Translations under genes and position numbers: made by a program | In this document: positions 1 through 10,300 of the stretch, piece by piece | Numbering within the stretch: position 1 is the first letter of the stretch | Layout: every line of letters begins with the position of its first letter | The notes under the pieces: model-generated | Database searches by the model: none | The model's input: the letters and a program-made list of their open reading frames with translations, nothing else | Told to the model about the DNA's origin: nothing | Source: Agriotes lineatus | Taxonomy: Eukaryota > Arthropoda > Insecta > Coleoptera > Elateridae | Assembly: GCA_940337035.1 (NCBI GenBank) | Contig: OW679202.1 | Location: forward strand, 48,439,763-48,503,762 | Reading direction: 5' to 3' | Length of the DNA: 64,000 nt

Positions 1-80
1 AGTTAAATGGCCGCTCTAAGTAGGTACGATTCTTAAAGCCTATGTATTTCCCTACTTAAACGCTGATTTTAAATGTTTTT

Positions 81-590
81 TAGTATTTGTTTAAATAATT
101 TTAGGGGCATAATATTGGGATATTTTAAGCTTTCATGGTATGCACTTTAATTAAAGATGTGTAAACGGGATTTTAATAGGGCTGTTTCACCATAAATAAA
201 TAATTTAATCAGTAGTGCGTAAATATACCAATGCTGCATTTAACAGATTTCTAGTATTTTCTTAAATAATTTTACGGGCCTAATATAGAGAAATTGTAGG
301 TCTTCATGATATGCATTTTAATTAAAGATGTTTAAATGGGACTTTAATAGAGCTGTTTTGATAGAAATAAATAATTTCACCAGCCGTGAGTACATCAATG
401 GCTATTAAGTCATGCTGCATTATTTACAAAGTTTCTATTTCTAGTAGGAAAGTATTTGTTACACACAGCAACTATTGGGGACTTTTAAGTCTTATGGAAT
501 GTAGTTAAAGATGTTCTAATGATACTTTAATAGTAACGTATTAGTCATCAATAGTACAAATAAATAAGTTCGTTACATGCGCAGAAGTCA
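81..590. repeat. Three diverged tandem copies of a ~180-bp AT-rich unit
   Basis: A block starting with a tagtatttgt-like string recurs at about 81, 252 and 451. Each copy contains taaataattttannggcctaata, a ctttaattaaagatgt-like string and an actttaatag string in the same order. The spacing is 170-200 bp and the copies are clearly diverged. The tract ends about 40 bp before the SWIM-type exon, so it may be that gene's upstream region or a decayed minisatellite. No coding potential was seen. Confidence 0.6.
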
Positions 591-627
591 GTCAAACGGT
601 TGGTTGTAAGTAAAGTGTCGTGATAAA

Positions 628-953
628 GTGATAATGGCAGATAGATTAACTATGCTGAATATTTGCAATTATGCACAAGCAACATTTTCTTCTAGAAATT
701 ATATTGAAGGGGAACAATTAATTAATTCTGGACATGTTATTTATTGTGGGTGCAAAAGTCAAGAAAATGTTAAAACAAGTGTCGTTGCTCTTTGCCTACA
801 AACTTCGGCGTTTAAAGAAGCACCACACGAAATCAACGGATGTTTGATTTTTGAAAGTGAACAATGGAAAATTGAAAATATGATGTGTTCCTGTAAAGCT
901 GGAGCAAGTCGTAGATGTAAGCACATTGTAGCAACATTAATGTATCTGAACAG
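628..953 (+). CDS. SWIM-type zinc-finger protein, probable first coding exon
   Basis: The frame opens at an ATG at 628, with a second ATG at 634. It runs 108 codons to an AACAG|GTAAGA splice donor at 953/954; read past the donor, the frame stops at once. Near the C-end is a SWIM zinc-finger signature, C-x-C-x7-C-x-H (Cys87, Cys89, Cys97, His99), followed by an aliphatic helix, as is usual for SWIM domains that bind DNA or protein. In insects such exons often belong to large multi-exon families, some fused to YqaJ-type nuclease domains; I see no further exon here. The family is partly mobile-element derived in many arthropods, so this may be a host gene, a domesticated gene or a TE gene. The start and donor are inferred from sequence only. 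Confidence 0.6.
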
Positions 954-1243
954 GTAAGACACGTTAAAAAAAACAAAATTGTGGTTTAATATAAAATTAT
1001 TAATATCTGAAGGTTTTGCTTTCGCGGCATTCGCAATTGAAGATTTTGGTAAATTGCATTTTGGAACAGCAATTTGCTTCAGATGCCTTCTCTTTGCAGC
1101 TATGTCTACAACATTACAAAGTAATTAGAAAACTAAAAGGACTGTCAAAACTTTAACACTTGTTTTGCGTTTACGTCTTGTGTTATTGGTTTTGCATTAT
1201 AAATTGTAATTTATATCATTACGATAATAAGTATTGTACTCAC
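954..1243. other. Gap between two facing first exons
   Basis: This AT-rich stretch lies between the donor of the SWIM exon (+) and the donor of the THAP exon (-). If both genes are real, it is intron for both. No motif was recognised. Confidence 0.4.
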
Positions 1244-1526
1244 CAGGAAGAATATAATCTTCTTTTTTAAAATGTAGAGAACAAACATGCATACTTTCTG
1301 TAACTTTTTTCCCCATTCTAAGTAAACGAATCCATTCGTTTCGTCGATGTGCTTTCTGATTATTAATTTGTACAAATTCTCCTTCGTTAGGAAACTTATG
1401 GAACCGCACAGTTGTATCACGTTTTGATAGTGATTTACAACCATACACGCAACAAAACCGTTTCAATTTATTTGGGACAGGAGAAAATCTAGCTCCCTCA
1501 CGTTCACGATCCATTTTTACGTTCAA
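1244..1526 (-). CDS. THAP-type zinc-finger protein, probable first coding exon
   Basis: Read on the minus strand from an ATG at 1526 (alternative at 1514), the exon encodes a THAP C2CH zinc finger. A Cys pair sits at residues 25/26, Cys30 follows, a FHKFP-type block lies near 42-46, the invariant Trp is at 65, and the C-x2-H pair is Cys82/His85 followed by Phe. THAP domains bind DNA and derive from P-element-type transposases. The exon ends right after the domain at a CTTCCTG|GTGAGT donor (1244/1243), the usual place for a THAP exon to end. The terminal AVPTIF-like box is degenerate, reduced to a ...DYILP motif. Later exons would lie to the left on the minus strand, across the SWIM exon; none was identified. 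It could be a host THAP gene or part of a mobile element. Confidence 0.68.
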
Positions 1527-2400
1527 GATATCCCGTTATTAAAAATATAAACAATAAATTAATAAATATAAACAAGACACTGAACTTCAGCAAGAACAAA
1601 CCTAGTAAAAACAAGAACAAGCAAGGTAAATGTAGGCATGTACCAACGTATTACAGCTGCGCTCGAAAATAAAAGTCAAAGAATTTAAATAGTCATTAGC
1701 GGGGTAGTTGTAGGTGTGAGTCAGAGGAGAAAGTTGCCAGAATAAATATTCCCTAGTATAAAGACGTTTCTCGCATTAGTAACTTTGTAATAAGCCAACA
1801 AATAATTAGCTTAAACCATTTAGCTCAATGCGAGTTTAAATTTCGACCTCATTGCCATAGTTCAAAATTCTACCGCATGGTGGCGTAGCGCTTGGATTCA
1901 GTTGCCAATAAGCTCCACCTTGGGCTAGCCATATATTATGTAATGCACTATGTTGGGAGACTATATTATATAATAATAATAGCTTTTCTTACTACTGCAT
2001 AACATTCATTATGTATTTGATATTTTACTTAAAACTTGCCTTTTATTAATGCAATGTCCTTTCTAATTAAATAATAATTTCTTTCAAATCAAGTTCCCTT
2101 ATCTCAGGGTGGTTCGCCAAATCAAGATCTCTATTAATTGAATTTTAATATTATATTTAATGACATTTGCTGTCAAACCGATTTTCAAAACTCATCAAGC
2201 CAGGTATTGACAATTGTATATTACATTAATACACATATTAATCAATTCACCTATGTAAGCACTATATCAAGTCCATTTTCATATTTTTTTTTACTGATTG
2301 TTATTTAAAATACTTTCATAAACTTATTACACAAACCTTAATAACTTCTCTTGATTTTTACTGCCAAAATCCAACCAAGAATAGATCCTGATGTCGACAG
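1527..2400. other. Unassigned AT-rich stretch
   Basis: This is presumably upstream of the THAP exon. No gene, repeat pair or RNA motif was recognised. Confidence 0.4.
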
Positions 2401-2410
2401 TCTGCAACAC

Positions 2411-2638
2411 CTACTGCCCACTCTTCAAACGGTAACGCCTATGCTGCTCCGGAAACCCTAGAACTGCATCCGTCTCGTCAACAACCCCTTTTGCTCCTAG
2501 AATCCAATCCTTCCTTTCCAATGTCACTGCCACACCGATTAACTCCTGGTAAGTTCCAATATTATGATGTTCCAAATCTAACCTTGGTCCTTTTACAGAC
2601 AGTCTGACGACTCTAGTAATATCCTCCAAATTATCCAA
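2411..2638 (-). CDS. Unidentified small reading frame, possible exon
   Basis: A 75-codon minus-strand frame is richer in GC than its surroundings and has a normal amino-acid mix: acidic start, a central ELIGVAVTLERKDW-like stretch and a basic end. I do not recognise the family. It may be an exon of an unseen gene or a fragment of a retroelement gag. The flanks are AT-rich with no clear repeats. Confidence 0.2.
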   Translation of the reverse strand: MDNLEDITRVVRLSVKGPRLDLEHHNIGTYQELIGVAVTLERKDWILGAKGVVDETDAVLGFPEQHRRYRLKSGQ

Positions 2639-3481
2639 ACCAAATAGTTACTTGTAAGCACTTCCAATAATCTCCCGTATGCAGGAACAAATCCAAATAT
2701 CTTCAAATAATGTAACCATAGGTATTTGTCTATTTCCAATTAACTGTATTTGTATAATCTCTTGACTGATTATATTCTTCCGATAACTTCAATTAATATT
2801 TTCATATAACACACCACGTAGATCTGTTTAAGGCCCTTTTAAATTTGTATAAACCAAATAATAATACAAATTTAAGGCATTAATTTCTGTTTTTTGTTGA
2901 TCAAATTTTGTAATTTTCAAGATACATGTCTGCTTTTACATGAGTTGTTTTTGTAAATAATTAAACAAAATTTTCATTCCTGTTAGATACAATTCTTATT
3001 GCACACTTACTTATTTTAAATATCCTATTATTACATGCTATTAATTCTTATCATTCTAACAAATACATTTGTTAATTGTAACCTTGGCTTGAACTTTATT
3101 AAAATTTTCTGTAACCATTAAATTAGTATATTCAATTAATATCAAAATCTCCTCTCTCATTGTCTCGATAAAATTTATTAATAATATTTAAAATTTAACA
3201 CCCATGAAGATTTAATTATAGCAATAACAATAGAAATTCGTTAATATGTAGAACATAAACAGCGAATTATATAAACGAACGTCGATATGTAATTCGAAAA
3301 ATAGGCTATGGAATTTGACCAAAAGCCTCCAGAAAACTCAAAGTGAGCAGACTGGCTGTGGAAACGCAATGTTATTTATTTGGCGATTGAGGCTTGGGAA
3401 CTGATCAGAGTCCTCGTCTTAGTTAAAGTAACACAAACCAGGAATGGAGATGCAATGTTGAAACGCCAGACTGTCTGGCCT

Positions 3482-4283
3482 TATACCGGGTGACAATGAG
3501 ACTAGGGCCATGCTTATATCTTCTTTATTTATGAATTGATTTGGATAAAATTTTATACCAAGATACTAGACATAATTTCCGATTGGCTGATAGATATAGT
3601 CAAAATGGCTGACTTCCGGTTTTACCGGAAATGATACAAATTTTGTTTTTTTAAATAGAACACCCTGTATATTTTATATTTTTCTGCATCTACGAGTCAA
3701 ATTACATATAATAGTCCTGCCAAATTTCAATTTTTTTTAAAGAAAAAATTAATTTTTTTATTAATTTTCAGTTTCAGATAAAGATAAAGTAGTGCATGAT
3801 GCATATCGTTAGATTGGTAATGACATTTTCTATCTAATGGCAAAATGACCCTTAGTAGGTGCCATTTAAAAAAAGTGAGTTTTTCTTAAAAAACTAGTTT
3901 AGCAAATTATATTCTTTTATTAAAGGTTTGCTATTGACCTTATTGATAAAATAGCTATTATTAAGAGTTGCTAGTGTCAATTAGAAAAAAAAATTCCAAG
4001 TCAAGGCCTTCCATGGTAAAAAATAAAAATTAAAAAAATAATTTTTTGGTTTAAAAAAATTGAAATTTTGCACTACTATTATATGTAATTTGACTCATAG
4101 AATTAGAAAAACATAAAATCAAAGTTGGTATCATTTCCGGTAAAACAGGAAGTCAGCCATTTTGACTATATCTATCAGCCAATCAGAAATTATGTCTAGT
4201 ATCTTGGTATAAAATTTTATCCAAATCGATCCATAAATAAAGAAGATATAAGCATGGCCCTAGTCTCGTTGTCACCCGGTATA
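3482..4283. mobile_element. 802-bp foldback DNA element (MITE) with very long inverted arms
   Basis: The ends are tataccgggtgac... and ...gtcacccggtata, and the reverse complement of the right half follows the left half for well over 250 bp. Matched blocks in both arms include gactagggccatgc, agatactagacataatt, tcaaaatggctgacttcc and an accggaaatgatac block. The arms continue, more diverged, to a short AT-rich centre, so the whole unit is nearly one large palindrome. It is flanked by TA (or TATA), which fits a Tc1/mariner-type target. There is no transposase gene, so the element is non-autonomous. Confidence 0.85.
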
Positions 4284-4660
4284 CTGCTCTCTTGCGCAAG
4301 GAAAAAGGATTCCTGAATCTCGGGTCATTCTTCGAGTACAATATCTATTGTCAGCTAGGCATGAGGGCTGCTTGTCTCTATTGTCACAAAAGGGTTGATC
4401 GCACTGTTGCTTCAATGCCTTCTTTTCAGTTTCTCTATCTTGGGTATTATTATTATTATTATTTATACAAAGGAAGACGGCATAACGCCGATTGGACCTT
4501 TACAAAAATACAATCAGCATAATATGCATAGTACAGAGAATTAATATATAGAAGTATACGTAATTCATAATGGATATAAATGTCTGTCAAGTCTATTTTT
4601 AAAATTATTTAATGATGTAGCACTCACAACGTCACTAGGTAAAATATTCCAGTCGTTCAC
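4284..4660. other. Unassigned stretch with short ATT microsatellite
   Basis: A short ATT run lies near 4447-4463. No gene was recognised. Confidence 0.4.
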
Positions 4661-4663
4661 AAC

Positions 4664-5070
4664 TAGTGGTGGGAAGATTCGATACTTTTGCAGACTCGTT
4701 CATTCCAATCCCGTTCCGCAAGTGGAACGAGTTCGTCGGATTCGTTCCTCGGAACTAAATCAAATTTGAAATGCACATGCAGACGTACCCGGTCACCCTG
4801 ATCCGGCTCTCGGAACGAACAACACGCTGGCTGCGCTTCTCGCTATATCAGCTTCTCGGTAAAGACCGTATTAGTGACTTAAGCAGGAAATTCAAACTTG
4901 AAATGCCTAGTTAAATTAGCTGTTGCACCACCTTTGTAGGAAAATGTACATTTTGCAATATTTCCACCTATTACATCAAACAGGTTCCAAATTTCACTAC
5001 GTTTTTTGTTCATATTTACAATATTAGTGATGCACTTGGCGAAAAGACAAATAGAACAGAAATGGAGCAA
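4664..5070 (-). pseudogene. hAT-type transposon remnant with BED zinc-finger fragment
   Basis: On the minus strand, 4879-5070 reads through part of a BED-type zinc finger. It has a Trp-x-Leu-Phe block, an AKC motif, then SYKGG-x-TANL-x-RHF, which matches the second half of the fold found in hAT transposases. The second Cys of the CxxC pair is missing. At 4664 the sequence tagtggtgggaagattcg looks like a hAT end. The catalytic part of the transposase is absent, so this is an internally deleted relic. The partner terminal repeat was not found. Confidence 0.45.
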
Positions 5071-5793
5071 TAATCAGAATACAGACGAAGAGTGTTACAG
5101 CCGCTATTGAAAGGGCAAAAATTGTAAACAAAAAAAGCCTTGTGTTACAAATTGCAAAGAATAAAAATGTGGTGAATAGGCAGTTGATGTTGCATAGTAA
5201 GTTTGTTTTGGTCAGTGGTCACACCATCCGTAGTTCAGTATGTTTTCAAGTTTGAAACTTGAAATCAAATGGATACCTACAAAGCCGCCAAAAGCCATAA
5301 ATCACTGATAACTGATAAAAAACATGCAACTTCGGCCGTATCATGTGTCGCCTGTTGACCTCGAACCTTTAAAACGAACACTATCATCGTTTGCTGTTCC
5401 CTCTCAACTTAAGACAAAACATTGTTTGTATTCTGCATTGAAATGAATTGAATAACACAATGTCAAAGGAATGAATGTCCGCGAGAATTGACGCTTCGCG
5501 ACCTTTCCGGACTCGAAACTTGGATTTGATCCAAATCGATCCTGGCCCGGATTCGTTTTCACTTTTCACAACTCGGTTTGCAAGAAAGAATTTTCAACAG
5601 TGTTTGTGGAACCTATGGGAAGTAAGTTTCAGGTGGGACCCCTCAGATCTGGAGCAGACGATTGCATGGAGAAGACGTGTTGTGTTAACCATTTGCGCTC
5701 CTGTTTCCCGAGCGTGTGGCTGCCTACCATTGTTCCAGCTGATTTAGACTGTGCACCCTTTGAACTCAGAACTGTCTTCTCATCAATTTCAAC
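5071..5793. other. Unassigned stretch, possibly old transposon
   Basis: The 5475-5800 part is richer in GC and holds overlapping short frames of up to 90 codons that I cannot assign. It may be the rest of the hAT relic on its left. Confidence 0.3.
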
Positions 5794-6033
5794 ATGAAAA
5801 TCACTATAATGGTAGATTCTTCTGGATTATGCCGTGGTCGTCGATTTGAACTTGACGTTTCGCTCGTCATGCTGTCAGCTTCTTCAGAAGACTGTCTTTA
5901 GAAAACTTCTGAAGAAACTGACAGCATGAGCAGCGAAACGTCAAGTTCAAATCGACGACCACGACATAATCCGGAAGAACCTACCATTATGGACAATGAC
6001 CGTGAAAACCTGCATTCGACTATGAAAATCACT
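5794..6033. mobile_element. Short hairpin element with 12-bp target duplication
   Basis: Two 85-bp arms (5806-5890 and 5906-5990) are near-perfect reverse complements around a loop of about 15 bp. Shared blocks include ttgaacttgacgtttcgctc and the proline-rich-looking cgtggtcgtcgat. The whole unit, plus about 30 bp on the right, is bracketed by the direct repeat atgaaaatcact at 5794-5805 and 6022-6033. A target duplication of that length suggests LINE- or Penelope-type target-primed insertion rather than a cut-and-paste transposon. Confidence 0.7.
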
Positions 6034-6339
6034 GTCTGAATCTGAATTTTCAAGTATTTCTGCTAACTTTACATCTGTCAAATACTTGCTAGCTGCCACT
6101 ATGTAAATAACTAAAGCGCACCAACAATGATAAGAAAATCTGATGTATTTGCAATTAAATTTCTTTATAGACAGAATTCCGCATAGAGAATAGACAACTC
6201 AGAATGTAAGAAACCTTAATATACATTGACCAAATGTTGGGCAAATGCTGACACAGGTCGTAATTAAACGATGTCAGGTGGTGTCCGCCTTGTTACTGAA
6301 GCCAAAGAATAAATTTGTCGTGCGCCGCTTTACTGAAGA

Positions 6340-6560
6340 GTGCAAACGGTTAAAAGGACCCTAAAAAAGTAGAGGGAAACAAAGCACAAGGAAAACCAAA
6401 AAGCTAATGGATTGATAATCTAGAAAGTGGCTTGAAGGAGTACACTATAAGAAATTGGAAAAAGGAGGCAAGAAATCTAAAGAAATGTGAAAGGAAATCC
6501 GATTGTAACCCTACAACCAAGGAGAAGCTTAAGGCAAGCCCTATTGACTCCCTACCAATA
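6340..6560 (+). pseudogene. Possible LINE 3' coding remnant
   Basis: The frame reads a GKPKS-x-WIDNLE...LKEYTIRNWKKEARN-type string. It resembles the basic GRPRxRWxDxVxxDL...WRxxAxDR tail common at the C-end of arthropod LINE polymerases. It is short and degenerate, with no upstream RT, so confidence is low. Confidence 0.3.
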
Positions 6561-7209
6561 GGGTAAGGAGTAAAAAATATGGTTAAGGCGCTTTTAGACG
6601 TCCAGAATGTGGGATACAGCATGAAGGATACAGAATTACGGTGAAAAATAGGTGGCTGCGAAAACAATCCAGTGCAGTGCAGTTATGGACGCAGCATTGC
6701 TGCTTTTTAGTTCTATCTAAATAGTCTGTCTGGGTGTGCTGTAATTCAAAGACAAGGATTGAGCTGCACTAAACTGATAATTTTTTCATTATTATATTTT
6801 GCCCGCTCCACTTACTATAGTAATGCACTCTTTCAGACTGCGCATTTGCTTTGCAAAATTGAAAACATCTGCGCTTATGATATAATAGCATGTGTTTTTA
6901 CTTGCACAACCATTGTATGTGTGAACGGCTTCATTTGGTTTAATGACAAATAGTATATGGGATCAGATACACAGTTTGTCACCGGCTGCTGAAAGGGACG
7001 GATACCGAAATTTAGATAGTATTGCGACACTGTGGGCATCGCCCAATGGCATATGAATAGCTCCATGTTCTTTTTGGAGTTGACATGACCCCAGTTTCCT
7101 AAGCTACTGAGATTCACGGACCTTGATACTCATCTGTACTACGACACATGCTGAATATACTCTTGGGTTGCAAGAATGCTAGTTTTTTAAATGCTGTTTT
7201 TACTTTCAG

Positions 7210-7337
7210 ATAAGGAAACGTTGGTAACTGACTCTGGAAAATTATCAGTATTAGATGGATTACTAAAACGCTTGAAGGAGGAAGGTCATCGTGTATTAAT
7301 TTACTCACAAATGACAAGAATGATTGATCTGTTAGAG
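7210..7337 (+). CDS. Ino80: INO80 exon a: start of helicase C-lobe
   Basis: The acceptor is tttcag at 7204-7209 and the donor gtacgt at 7338. The exon starts with two bases of a split codon, then reads KETLVTDSGKL...GHRVLIYSQMTRMIDLLE. This is the first strand and helix of the second RecA-like lobe, very close to animal INO80 proteins. Confidence 0.93.
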
Positions 7338-10300
7338 GTACGTATTCTAAGATAGAAAAGAAGTAACTGAAAATTGAATATGCTACATTAGCAATATTGA
7401 TATACAGTGAAACTCGGATATAACATCTGTTATTATGTCAACTTTGTTATAACGTCACGTTTTGACAGGTCCCTTCATTATTTCGTAAGACTCAGTTATA
7501 ATATCAATATTTATAACAACTCTTGTTGTCTAACTCATTTATTACTACTATATTATGTTCACAATGTTAAATTTCTGGGCTATTTTTAGCTGTGAAAATT
7601 AACAGCTGCAGATTTAGTTGGAAGCGTGTAAAATTACGAATTTTTATGAACCTGTAAATATTGAGTAAATGCAAGTTAATGACTTTTGTGTGGTTACTTT
7701 ATAAAAACGTTTATGTATGAAATTATGCTTAAGTTTTGAATTACATACATAATATTTCGGCTGCGTTTCCATTTGGTGGAGTTCGATTTGCTGGAATCCG
7801 TCATGCCGGAATTTGATTCACCGGAAATGTTGACGGGAATGCATTTTGCCGAATACCAAGATCAACGACACTGGCCGTAGTAGCGAAAAAAAATTATCAA
7901 AGACTGCAACTAACCTAAACAGGCTAGGACGAGACACAGTACTTTTCCGAATTTTGTTATATGACACGCACCCTAATATCCGGTGAATAGCTTTCCGGTG
8001 AAATCATTATCTGGCAAAACAAATTCCGGCAAATCGAAATCCGGCTAAAAAAATCTGGCATATGGGAAGACCACGAATATTTCAGGTGTTTTAAACAATA
8101 AAATAACAAGTAGATACATCATGCTACATGTTCTGTTACAGCAACAATTCCGTTATAACGACAAAATGTTGTTATATCTGAGTTTCACTATAATTATGAA
8201 GTGACTATTGAGATTATTAACTTTGAATGTGAAAATAATATTAGAAATCTAACTTAATTGATGAAACGATTGTCCGCCCTAATTGTCATAAATTGAAATA
8301 TGGGAAACTATAACTATCTACGTAATAGCTGGATTAAATTCGTTTTTTTACATTAAAAATATTTACATTTGTTCAAGCATTGACTCTTATTTTGTACGAT
8401 ATGTTAATAAGGTCACTTATAGCTCCTGTATTTGTTTCTTCTAAAGTTTTGTTAGCATTTATGCATGGTTTGGTAGGAAGAGTAAGATGGAATAGTACAA
8501 TAATAACTTTGAAATGGATAATTTATTTGTCCATATGAATACCTCATATAAGTGCGTAACGGATGCACAATATTTTTCCATTTCTAATACACTTTTAGAG
8601 ATGCTGCTGTTGAAAATATGGTGCAAATTGAATTCTATAGTATGAGAATTAGTCATTATATGAAGTTCTACGGGATTCCTTTCATACTCTGCAATTCCTC
8701 TTACACAGTTTATACTAAATTCTTGATATTACTAGATAGCGATGTTTTGCACATGATAGTTAACATTCATTGTACTTACGTAGATTTAACCTGTTGGCGA
8801 TAATTGGTATCAAAGAATTTAATAAAAATATTTTAGCAATTTCACTGTTGAGTAATTGATATAGTTATAGTTACATAGTACTTGTTCCAGCAAACTAAAA
8901 GGTTTATACATAATGTGGTCTCAAACTTATTCTTTCTGAGTTATAGTTTAAAGTGTAAAACAATGTTTAGGTACATGTAGCCAAACTTGTTTATGTTACT
9001 TAACCCTTTCAATGTGAAAGCCATATGTGTATATGCAGTTGGGATTTGTCATGCCTTCGTTGGAAAATCAGAATATTAACTTGTTTTGGAGTAGGAGGGG
9101 TACTACATGATGGGAACGATTATTTGTTGTCACCTCACAGATGCCACAGTTGCAAGGGAAGATGTATCATGACAGTTGACAAATTTCCTGTGCCACGAAG
9201 CGGAAAATTTTACACGGAGTACGTTCACTTAGCCCAATACTCTACTTTACTTATTAATTTATATTGCCTTGAGTTCGCTAGCTTCAACAGTCGTAGAGAC
9301 ATAAAACTCAATTTAAATCTTCAGTGCGGCTAAGGGCAAATCAATATTGCTCTGGGTTTGCTCGTTGTCACCTAGAATGCTGATATTATGCATGCAAACA
9401 CTGCCAGCAATAAAACCCAACAGTTTACATAAAAAGATATATAATCTGTAAGAGAAACACAAATACGGGAAGATACATTTACATAAAACACCAACAATAA
9501 ACAGTGCCAAATCATACAAGTGAAGCTGTCAACAATATAGGCTCCTTACTGTAAATATCTACAAGCAAAAGCTGTTTCTACTCACGTTATTATAACATAC
9601 ATAAAGATATTTGTAAGAATACACAATGTTCACATAAAAAGACCGTATGCTACATGCATGAAAGCACCTTAAATAGTGCGTTAATGATTAATCCGGTCAA
9701 CACCACACTGCACAGAGCACTTTGGTGCTTTTTATTAGCGTTGGGCGTCACTTAGGTTTTGGTGACGACCCGTGCCTGTTGCTTGCTCACATGCGACTGT
9801 CTTCGCAGTCAGTAGAAGTTATCGAGGTACAACGCACGAATCTGATCATGCAATAGTGAAAATCAACCTAAAATGTAAACAGCACAATACCTACACTCAT
9901 AGACTGAAAGACGTGAATAAAATTCAACACAATGTACCTTAATAATGAAGAAACTTAAATGTACAAAGCACAAGTGGAACAATAACCGGACCTGGCATTG
10001 TTCTATTTTTAACTACACGTCTTTGATCTGCTGCATTCTCACATTCCATTTCCGCAAGTCCGAGACACTTATAGAGTGTATCAACTTAATTAATACATAT
10101 GAGAAATATAGTTCGGTTTTATTACTGACAGGATATGGTAAAAAAATTTGAAATGTATATATAGGGTGACACGAATTGGCCCATTACAACAATGCATATG
10201 CATTATTTTATATTATCCCTATATGCTTGTTAAAAAAATTAACTTCACATCTTTCGACATTATTTTATGTTTTTTAAACAGATGCTTGCGGGCACAACAA

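Noticed and set aside
5475..5797. Host exon with 90-codon frame
   Set aside because: Two overlapping frames look equally plausible, there are no convincing splice sites, and the region adjoins hAT-like sequence.
1..7209. Further upstream INO80 exons
   Set aside because: I looked for the conserved motor N-lobe motifs (DEAQ, GKT) and the linker before the C-lobe on the plus strand and found none; the exons must lie left of the window.
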